Assembly (NCBI RefSeq): GCF_041714655.1
Contig: NZ_CP168219.1
Span: forward strand, 620,001-684,000
Reading direction: 5' to 3'
Origin: Pseudoroseicyclus_A sp041714655
GTDB lineage: Bacteria; Pseudomonadota; Alphaproteobacteria; Rhodobacterales; Rhodobacteraceae
Length of the DNA stretch: 64,000 nucleotides
The position numbers and the translations under genes were made by a program. This document shows positions 58,032-64,000 of this stretch, in pieces; the stretch's first letter is position 1, and each line of letters begins with the position of its first letter. The notes under the pieces are model-generated. The model saw nothing but the letters and a program-made list of their open reading frames with translations. It had not been told where the DNA came from and searched no databases.

Positions 58032-58976
58032 ATGTCCGAAGCTCAGGTCGATACGGCCGTCCTTGCACCGGCCCCGCGCGCCGCACGCCGCGGCATCAGC
58101 GAGCGCTGGTTCGCCTGGGTGCTCATCGCGCCGGCCATGGCCTTCATCGCCGTCATCGTCGCCTGGCCGCTGGTGGAGACCATCCGCCTTTCCTTCACCG
58201 ACGCCCGCATGATCGGCGAGAACTACGTCGGGCTGGAGAATTACCGCGACCTCTTCGCGCGCCGGCAGACGGGGCAGATCATCGGGCGAACCTTCCTCTG
58301 GATGGCGCTCTCGGTGTCGCTGAAGCTCGTCATGGGGCTGATCGCCGCCTCGCTCCTCAATGCCGCCGTGCCGGGCCGGGCGCTCTTCCGCACGCTCATC
58401 ATGCCGCCCTGGGTGATCCCCGTGGCCATCGGCATGATCGGCTGGCTCTGGCTCTACAACGGCCATTTCGGCATCCTCGCCGGCATCTCGCAAAGGGTCG
58501 GCATCACCGACGGCCCCTACGAATTCCTAGCACAGAAGGGCTCGGCCTTCTGGTCCTGCATCGTTGCCGATGTCTGGGTCGGCACGCCCATGGTGACGCT
58601 CTTTTTCCTCGCCGCGATGCAGGGCGTCAGCCGCGACCTCTACGAGGCCGCATGGGTCGACGGGGCCAGCCGCTGGTACCGCTTCCGGCGCATCACGATC
58701 CCGCAGATCCTGCCGGTCATCATCTCGATGATGCTCCTCAGCGTGATCTGGACCTTCAACTCCTTCGAGGTGATCTGGATCCTGACCAACGGCGGGCCGC
58801 GCGGCGCCACGACGACGCTGATCATCGACACCTACGAGACCGCCATCGGCAACTTCAAGTTCGGTGAGGGCTCGGCGCGGGCCGTGGTCATCGTCGCGAT
58901 CCTCGGCGCCTTCTCTCTTCTCTACCTGTTCGTTTTGAATCGGGTGAACCGCCAGTTCGGGACGGGCCGGGAATGA
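58032..58976 (+). CDS. Sugar ABC transporter permease, MalF type
   Basis: 314 residues from ATG 58032 (MSEAQVDTAV) with a G-rich ribosome site. Six membrane segments are present, the first at about residues 27-49 (WVLIAPAMAFIAVIVAWPLV). The EAA loop is YEAAWVDGASRWYRFRRITIPQILP. It forms the channel with the MalG-type partner and is the first gene of the amino-sugar transport operon controlled from the operator region upstream. Confidence 0.9.
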   Translation: MSEAQVDTAVLAPAPRAARRGISERWFAWVLIAPAMAFIAVIVAWPLVETIRLSFTDARMIGENYVGLENYRDLFARRQTGQIIGRTFLWMALSVSLKLVMGLIAASLLNAAVPGRALFRTLIMPPWVIPVAIGMIGWLWLYNGHFGILAGISQRVGITDGPYEFLAQKGSAFWSCIVADVWVGTPMVTLFFLAAMQGVSRDLYEAAWVDGASRWYRFRRITIPQILPVIISMMLLSVIWTFNSFEVIWILTNGGPRGATTTLIIDTYETAIGNFKFGEGSARAVVIVAILGAFSLLYLFVLNRVNRQFGTGRE

Positions 58977-59815
58977 TGGACAAGTACTCTCCCCTGCAGC
59001 TCGTCGGCATCTATGCCGCCATCTTCGTGCTGCTCGTCTTCATGCTCCTCCCGTTCGCGGAGATGTTCTTCGCCTCGCTCCGGCCGCTCGAGCATCTCTT
59101 TCGCTCGCCCTACCAGTTCTGGAGCGACGATTTCTCCTTCGGCGCCTACAGCCGGATGTGGGAGACGGTGCCGCTTCTCGGGCGCTACATCTTCAACTCC
59201 GTCTATATCTCGGGGATGGTGACGCTGATCACGATGATCTTCGTGATCCCCGCCGCCTATGCCTTCGCGCGGCTGGATTTTCCCTTCAAGAACGCCTCGC
59301 TCGCCATCTTCCTCGCGGTGAACATGTTCACCGGCGCCGTGCTCCTGATCCCGCTCTACCGGGTGCTGCGGACGCTGGGGCTTCTCAACACCTACTGGTC
59401 GATGATCGTGCCGGGTGTGGCCTTCCTCATCCCGCAGGGCATCTGGCTCCTGCGCTCCTATCTCGAGCGGATCCCGCTGGAGCTGGAGGAGGCCGCCTAT
59501 GTCGACGGCGCCTCGCGCCTCTACATCCTCCGCCGGGTGGTGTTGCCGCTCGCGGTGCCGGGGCTCATCGTCGTCGGCGTCGCCGTCTTCATCGGCGCCT
59601 ATGCCCAGCAGTTCCTCTTCGCCATCACCTTCAACCAGACGCGGGAATACCAGCCGCTGCCGGCCGGGCTCTACGAGTTCATCGGCTACCAGAACGTCAC
59701 CTGGAACGAGATGATGGCAGCCGCGCTCACCGGCGTGCTGCCGGTGCTGATCATTTTCCTCTTTCTTCAGAAGTACCTCGTCGCCGGCCTCACCGCCGGT
59801 GCCGTGAAGGAATAA
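58973..59815 (+). CDS. Sugar ABC transporter permease, MalG type
   Basis: 280 residues with six membrane helices (first at about 8-28) and the EAA loop LELEEAAYVDGASRLYILRRVVLPLAVPG (about 165-193). It overlaps the MalF-type gene by 4 bp (ATGA), and an adjacent second ATG gives a one-codon ambiguity in the start. It is the partner of the MalF-type permease. Confidence 0.9.
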   Translation: MMDKYSPLQLVGIYAAIFVLLVFMLLPFAEMFFASLRPLEHLFRSPYQFWSDDFSFGAYSRMWETVPLLGRYIFNSVYISGMVTLITMIFVIPAAYAFARLDFPFKNASLAIFLAVNMFTGAVLLIPLYRVLRTLGLLNTYWSMIVPGVAFLIPQGIWLLRSYLERIPLELEEAAYVDGASRLYILRRVVLPLAVPGLIVVGVAVFIGAYAQQFLFAITFNQTREYQPLPAGLYEFIGYQNVTWNEMMAAALTGVLPVLIIFLFLQKYLVAGLTAGAVKE

Positions 59816-59845
59816 TCCGCAAGGTCACTCAACAGGGAGAATATC

Positions 59846-61060
59846 ATGACCAAGCTGAAAACTCTGGGACTCGCCTCCGTGCTGCTCGGCGGCACGGCGC
59901 TGCCGGCCTTCGCCCAGGAGACCGAGATGAGCTTCATCATGTGCGGCGATCTGCGCCCGGCCGACGAGCAGGCCGTCGCCGATTTCGAGGCCGCCCATGA
60001 GGGCGTGACCGTCAATGTCGAGGCCGTGCCATGGGGCACCTGCCAGGACAAGACGCTGACCCTCGCCGCCGCCGGCGACCCGCCGTCGGTCGCCTACATG
60101 GGCAGCCGGACGCTGCGCCAGATGGTCAACAACGACCTGATCGTGCCCGCCGCGATCCCGGATGACCTGCGCGAGGCCTATCAGCCCGGCGTCCTCTCGA
60201 CCGTCATGATCGAAGGCGAGGTCTACGGCTGGCCGCATGCCTTCTCGACCAAGGCGCTCTTCGTGAACTGCGACCTCGTCGAGGAAGCCGGCGCCGAATG
60301 CGTCGCCCCCGAGACCTGGGACGAGATGCTGGCCCTCGCGCAGACCGTTGTCGACAACACCGATGCCGCGGGCGTGGGCCTTGCCGGCAAGGATTTCGAC
60401 AACACGATGCACCAGTTCTTGAACTACCTTTACTCGAACGGCGGCACGGTCATCGACACGCAGACGGGCGAGAACATGCTCGACAGCGAAGAGACCCGCG
60501 AGACGCTGCAATTCGTGCACGACCTCGTCGCCGTGGCGCAGGAAGGCCCGACCGCCTGGGAGCGGGACCAGCTCCGCGACCTCTTCAACGACGGCCAGAT
60601 CGCCATGTATGTGCAGGGCCCCTGGGGCCGCGGTCAGCACAACGAGGACATCAACCAGCTCGTCGCCCCCGTCCCGCACGGGCCGCATGGGGAATCCGGC
60701 TCGATCCTGATCACCGACGCCATCGTCGTCCTCAAGGGCTCCGGCCACGAGGAGCTGGCGCAGGAGCTGGCCGCCGCGCTCGCCACCGGCGAGAGCCAGT
60801 ACGACCTCGACCAGTCCTGGGGCCTGACGCCGATCTTCAAGTATGAAGATCTCGGCTGGGATGCGCCCTACTACCAGGACGACGAATACTGGCAGGTCTT
60901 CATGGCCGGCATGGAGGCCGGCGGCCCCGAGCCGCTCGTCGAGGATTTCCGCTCGCTGCAATCGGTCTTCACCAACATGGTGCAGGGCACGATCCTCGAT
61001 GACGACACCGTCGACAACCTCGTGACCATCGCCGGCGAAGAGCTCGACGACGCGATGTAA
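59846..61060 (+). CDS. Extracellular sugar-binding protein, family 1
   Basis: 404 residues with a signal peptide (MTKLKTLGLASVLLGGTALPAFA). The SBP_bac_1 fold is recognised from ADFEAAHEGVTVNVEAVPWGTCQDK, PSVAYMGSRTLRQMVNNDLI, GWPHAFSTKALFVN, DTWDEMLALAQ-like text and LFNDGQIAMYVQGPWG. Several Cys occur in the mature protein. It delivers the substrate, probably an amino-sugar oligosaccharide given its neighbours. An AGGGAGA ribosome site precedes the ATG. Confidence 0.9.
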   Translation: MTKLKTLGLASVLLGGTALPAFAQETEMSFIMCGDLRPADEQAVADFEAAHEGVTVNVEAVPWGTCQDKTLTLAAAGDPPSVAYMGSRTLRQMVNNDLIVPAAIPDDLREAYQPGVLSTVMIEGEVYGWPHAFSTKALFVNCDLVEEAGAECVAPETWDEMLALAQTVVDNTDAAGVGLAGKDFDNTMHQFLNYLYSNGGTVIDTQTGENMLDSEETRETLQFVHDLVAVAQEGPTAWERDQLRDLFNDGQIAMYVQGPWGRGQHNEDINQLVAPVPHGPHGESGSILITDAIVVLKGSGHEELAQELAAALATGESQYDLDQSWGLTPIFKYEDLGWDAPYYQDDEYWQVFMAGMEAGGPEPLVEDFRSLQSVFTNMVQGTILDDDTVDNLVTIAGEELDDAM

Positions 61061-61068
61061 GCGCCACC

Positions 61069-61092
61069 GCGGCGGGCCTTCAGGCCCGCCGC
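61069..61092 (+). terminator. Intercistronic stem-loop after the binding-protein gene
   Basis: GCGGCGGGCC and GGCCCGCCGC form a perfect 10-bp stem with a TTCA loop, 8 nt after the binding-protein stop. No T-tract follows, and the ATPase gene continues in the same direction. It is better read as an mRNA-stabilising or attenuating structure, as is common after binding-protein genes, than as a full terminator. Confidence 0.55.
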
Positions 61093-61160
61093 CCCCGGCA
61101 TATCCAGCGGCGGGCTCCAAAGAGGCGCCCGCCGCCACCAAGACCAGCGAAGAGGCAGGC

Positions 61161-62258
61161 ATGGCGACGCTCGATCTTTCCCGCATTTCCAAGAGCTTCG
61201 GCGAGGCGAAGGTCCTCCACGACATCGACCTCGCCATTGCCGACAAGGAATTCGTCGTCTTCGTCGGGCCCTCGGGCTGCGGCAAGTCCACGCTTTTGCG
61301 CATCGTCGCGGGGCTGGAGGAGGCAACCTCCGGCGAGATCTTCATCGACGGGCAGGAGGTCAGCCGCGCCCATCCGGTCGACCGCGGCATATCGATGGTC
61401 TTCCAGAGCTACGCGCTCTATCCGCATCTTTCGGTCTACGAGAACATCGCCTTCCCGCTGCGCGTCGCGAAGCTGGAGAAGGCCGCGCTCGACGCCAAGG
61501 TGCAGGAGGCGGCGCGCATCCTGCAGCTCACCGACAAGCTGAAGCTGAAGCCCGGGCAGCTTTCCGGCGGGCAGCGGCAGCGCGTCGCCATCGGGCGGAG
61601 CATCGTGCGCCAGCCCAAGGTTTTTCTCTTCGACGAGCCGCTGTCGAACCTCGACGCCGCGCTCCGCGGTGAGATGCGGGTGGAGCTCTCGCGCCTCCAC
61701 CGCGAGCTCAATGCGACGATGGTCTATGTGACCCATGACCAGGTGGAGGCCATGACGATGGCCGACCGCATCGTCGTGCTGAACGGCGGCCGCGTGGAGC
61801 AATTCGGCTCGCCGATGGAGCTCTACCACCACCCCGCCACCCGCTTCGTCGCCACCTTCATCGGCCAGCCGAACATGAACCTCATCCCGGCCCAGGTGCT
61901 CGGCACCGAGCCCGGCGGGCTCGCCGTCGAGCTGCCGGGCGGCGCCCGCATGGTGCTGCCGGTCGAGGCCGGCGGGGCGGCCTCAGGCGATGCCGTCGAG
62001 ATCGGCATCCGCCCGGAGGATCTGCGCCTCGGCGGCGACCTCAGCCTTCATGTCGAGGTGCTCGAACGCCTCGGCGGCTCCGCCGTCACCTATGGCACCG
62101 AGCCCGGCGGCGGCCGCTTCTGCGCCATGCTGCCCGGCGACGCGCCGATCCATGAGGGCGAGACGCTGGCGCTTGGCGTGGCGCCCGAGGCCGTGCATGT
62201 CTTCGATGGCGGGGGGCGGGTCATGCGCCGGCTCCGCGCCCCCGCGCTTGTCGCCTGA
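61161..62258 (+). CDS. Sugar ABC transporter ATPase, MalK/UgpC type
   Basis: 365 residues. The NBD has Walker A GPSGCGKST (about 37), Q-loop MVFQSYALYPH, signature LSGGQRQR, Walker B VFLFDEPLSNLD and the switch His in VYVTHDQ. A C-terminal TOBE/OB domain (about 235-365: IGQPNMNLIPAQV, GIRPEDLRLG) follows. It energises the MalF/MalG-type permeases. A GAGG ribosome site is 6 nt before the ATG. Confidence 0.92.
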   Translation: MATLDLSRISKSFGEAKVLHDIDLAIADKEFVVFVGPSGCGKSTLLRIVAGLEEATSGEIFIDGQEVSRAHPVDRGISMVFQSYALYPHLSVYENIAFPLRVAKLEKAALDAKVQEAARILQLTDKLKLKPGQLSGGQRQRVAIGRSIVRQPKVFLFDEPLSNLDAALRGEMRVELSRLHRELNATMVYVTHDQVEAMTMADRIVVLNGGRVEQFGSPMELYHHPATRFVATFIGQPNMNLIPAQVLGTEPGGLAVELPGGARMVLPVEAGGAASGDAVEIGIRPEDLRLGGDLSLHVEVLERLGGSAVTYGTEPGGGRFCAMLPGDAPIHEGETLALGVAPEAVHVFDGGGRVMRRLRAPALVA

Positions 62259-62268
62259 GGGAGGGATC

Positions 62269-63414
62269 ATGCGCATCGTCACTGCGGGCATCGGCCTTCG
62301 GGCCGGCTGGGTCCTGTCGCTCCTGAAAGAAACCATGCCGGAGGCGGAGGTGGTGGGCTACCACGACCCCCAGCCGACGCATCTGGAGATGATCGGCGAG
62401 GGCGTGCCCGGCTATCCCTCGGTGGAGGAGATGCTGGCCGAGACCACGCCCGACCTCCTTTTCGTCGGCTCGCCCAACCGCTTTCATCTGGAGCAGATCC
62501 GGGCAGGGCTCGACGCCGGGGTGCGGATCTTCACCGAAAAGCCGGTTGTTACCACGCTGGCGGAGACGATGGAGCTCGCCGAGCTCCTCCGCCTCCACGG
62601 GACCGACCGGGTCATGGTCGGCCTCGTCCTGCGCTATTCGCAGCATATGGTCGACCTCCGGGCCGCGTTGGCCGACGGCGCCCTCGGCCCCATCACCTCG
62701 CTCGAGGCCAACGAGCATATCGGCCCCTATCACGGCGCCTTCTTCATGCGCGACTGGCGGCGGAGCGTGGAGAATTCCGGCGGCTTCATGCTGGAGAAAT
62801 GCTGCCACGACCTCGATCTCTACAACATGATCACCGCCTCGCGCCCCCGGCGCGTCGCCAGTTTCGGCGGGCGGCGGAGCTTTTTGCCCGAGCACGCGCC
62901 GCGCTCGAACTCCGAGGCGGAGGTCTTCCACGTCAAGAAGAGCGTCTGGGGCAGCACGGAGGATCCCTTCACCTCCGACGGCGACATCATCGACTACCAG
63001 ACGGCGATCCTGGAGTATGAATCCGGCGCCTCCCTCGCCTTCCACACCAACCTCAACACGCCCGACGAGCACCGGCGCTTCTGCGTCATGGGCGCCCATG
63101 GCATGGCGGAGGGCGATTTCGTGCGCGGCTTCCTCAAGGTGACCCGGCGCGACGGGAGCGTCTACGCGGATCACGACTACACCAAGGGCGACCCCGCCCG
63201 CGCCTCGGCCCATTACGGCGCCGACCACATGATGGTCGCCGACATCGCCGCCTATCTGAGGGGCGAGGCCGAGAGCCTGCCCGTCGGCATCGTCGATGCG
63301 CTGGAGGCCGGCATCGCCGCGCTCGGGCTCGACGCGGCGCGGGCGCGGGGCGAGGTGCTGGACCTCTCGCCAGTCTGGGCGGAGTTCGACAACAAGCTCG
63401 GGAGGCTGGCATGA
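62269..63414 (+). CDS. Gfo/Idh/MocA-family oxidoreductase
   Basis: 381 residues. The N-terminal Rossmann domain is short (MRIVTAGIGLRAGWVLSLL), and the Lys of the catalytic EKP motif is in FTEKPVVTT (about 89). The C-terminal domain has GGFMLEKCCHDLDLYNMI with the family His/Asp pair (about 183). It acts on sugars or inositols with NAD(P). The ATG at 62269 has a GAGGGAGGG ribosome site. It overlaps the SIS gene by 4 bp, so it belongs to the amino-sugar operon. Confidence 0.87.
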   Translation: MRIVTAGIGLRAGWVLSLLKETMPEAEVVGYHDPQPTHLEMIGEGVPGYPSVEEMLAETTPDLLFVGSPNRFHLEQIRAGLDAGVRIFTEKPVVTTLAETMELAELLRLHGTDRVMVGLVLRYSQHMVDLRAALADGALGPITSLEANEHIGPYHGAFFMRDWRRSVENSGGFMLEKCCHDLDLYNMITASRPRRVASFGGRRSFLPEHAPRSNSEAEVFHVKKSVWGSTEDPFTSDGDIIDYQTAILEYESGASLAFHTNLNTPDEHRRFCVMGAHGMAEGDFVRGFLKVTRRDGSVYADHDYTKGDPARASAHYGADHMMVADIAAYLRGEAESLPVGIVDALEAGIAALGLDAARARGEVLDLSPVWAEFDNKLGRLA

Positions 63415-64000
63415 GCGCGCCGAAGACCCCCGGCGCGCTGATGGCCGCCGAGCTTCTCGAGGCGCCCGGCGTCTTCGCCCGGGCCGCCACGCAGGACGCC
63501 GGTGAGGCCGCCCGCCTGCTCCAGGACGCGCCCGCCCTCTACACCGTCGCCCGCGGCTCCTCCGATGCCGCCGCCAATGTGCTGGCCTATGAGCTGATGC
63601 GCGAGACGGGCCTGCCCGTCACCTCGCTGCCGCCCTCGGTCTTCTCGATCGGGCAGGGGGTGCGGATGGCGGGGGCCGGGGCGCTGATCCTGTCGCAATC
63701 GGGCGCCTCCGATGATCTCGTGCGCACCGCGCGGGGGCTCCGTGCCGCCGGGGGGCGGGTGGTGGCGATCACCAATGTCGCGGGCTCGCCGGTCGAGGCG
63801 GAGGCGGAGGTGACGCTGCCCATCGGCGCCGGCGAGGAGCGCGCCGTCCCCGCCACCAAGAGCGTCACGGGCGCCATCGGCGCGGGCATGGCGCTGATCT
63901 CGGCCCTCGCCCCGGGCTATGGCGGCCGCGCTGAAGCCTCCGCCGAGGCCATCGCGGCGCTCGAGACCACCGAGACCCCGCAGGCCGACGCCCTCCGCGC
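63411..64000 (+). CDS. SIS-domain sugar-phosphate isomerase/deaminase (partial, C-terminus outside window)
   Basis: The frame opens at ATG 63411, overlapping the upstream stop (ATGA), and is open to the right edge (196 codons). The first SIS domain is clear: VARGSSDAAANVLAYELMRETGLPV (about 44-68), ILSQSGASDDLVRTARGLRAAGGRVVAITN (about 95-125) and RAVPATKSVTGAI. It resembles the isomerase half of glucosamine-6-phosphate synthase and the NagB-II/AgaS deaminases. In this operon a glucosamine-6-phosphate deaminase role is the likely one. There is no N-terminal glutaminase domain. Confidence 0.87.
   Translation, partial: MSAPKTPGALMAAELLEAPGVFARAATQDAGEAARLLQDAPALYTVARGSSDAAANVLAYELMRETGLPVTSLPPSVFSIGQGVRMAGAGALILSQSGASDDLVRTARGLRAAGGRVVAITNVAGSPVEAEAEVTLPIGAGEERAVPATKSVTGAIGAGMALISALAPGYGGRAEASAEAIAALETTETPQADALR

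Noticed and set aside
63411..64000. SIS-domain gene as GmhA completing the heptose pathway
   Set aside because: The sequence has the pattern of the glucosamine-6-phosphate synthase isomerase/NagB-II class and is in an amino-sugar operon 20 kb from the heptose genes.
1..64000. CRISPR arrays, rRNA genes, insertion sequences
   Set aside because: No spaced identical repeats, rRNA-like sequence or transposase with terminal inverted repeats was recognised when reading both strands. Intact tRNA genes were also not seen, but a covariance-model scan was not possible.

Overview
The window reads as chromosomal DNA of a high-GC alphaproteobacterium, most likely a member of the Rhodobacterales. This is inferred from very high GC at third codon positions, tightly packed operons joined by ATGA overlaps, several periplasmic-binding-protein ABC transporters, and FkbM, sulfotransferase and multidomain glycosyltransferase families common in that order. 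The left 5 kb is a different layer: the end of an integrated element that stops at a 49-nt copy of the 3' half of a tRNA-Phe (GAA) gene at 4991-5039, the footprint a site-specific integrase leaves.

Element (1-4990): two divergent HipB-HipA kinase toxin-antitoxin modules share one intergenic region. The left one is cut by the window edge inside its catalytic loop. The right one has three evenly spaced palindromic operators and what looks like a leaderless hipB start. They are followed by a MobC-like mobilisation or DNA-binding protein, a 14-bp direct-repeat array with a long hairpin, and a Rep-like winged-helix protein. No integrase or relaxase is visible; they would lie to the left.

Metabolic block (5087-25757, all leftward): first comes a peptide/nickel-family ABC transporter (fused ATPase, two permeases, binding protein) with a [2Fe-2S] thioredoxin-like ferredoxin gene, behind a CsoR/RcnR-like operator. 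Next is a cyclic-amide catabolic cluster: ATP-dependent hydantoinase/oxoprolinase HyuA and HyuB, an M24 creatinase/prolidase-type hydrolase, a ribose-type ABC transporter, a dihydropyrimidinase/D-hydantoinase, a LysR regulator, a variant DapA-family aldolase, an FAD amine-oxidase-like enzyme and a DUF3830 protein.

Secreted trio (25955-33617): an unusual HTH-ligand domain-HTH regulator is divergent from three exported proteins (a von Willebrand A protein, a 1125-residue unknown and a ~310-residue unknown), which form an overlapping operon of unknown function.

Glycan locus (33642-52774): a 2-hydroxyacid dehydrogenase and an FkbM methyltransferase lead into a leftward run containing two SAM methyltransferases, two sulfotransferase-like proteins, an AGE-family epimerase, a heptose-phosphate kinase (HddA-like), a fused heptose nucleotidyltransferase/phosphatase, a GDP-mannose-4,6-dehydratase-like enzyme, a second SDR, and three very large composite glycosyltransferases. 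Together these suggest GDP-activated (6-deoxy-)heptose synthesis, its transfer, and methyl or sulfate decoration of a surface glycan.

Right end (53036-64000): an LLM flavin monooxygenase and an FhuF-like ferric reductase come first. Then follows an amino-sugar uptake and catabolism cluster: a cytosolic GH20 beta-N-acetylhexosaminidase, a GntR/HutC (NagR/DasR-like) regulator, a MalFGK/MalE-type sugar ABC transporter, a Gfo/Idh/MocA dehydrogenase and an SIS-domain sugar-phosphate isomerase/deaminase that runs off the window. Repeated TTGGTA half-sites and a perfect palindrome mark likely operators of the GntR protein.
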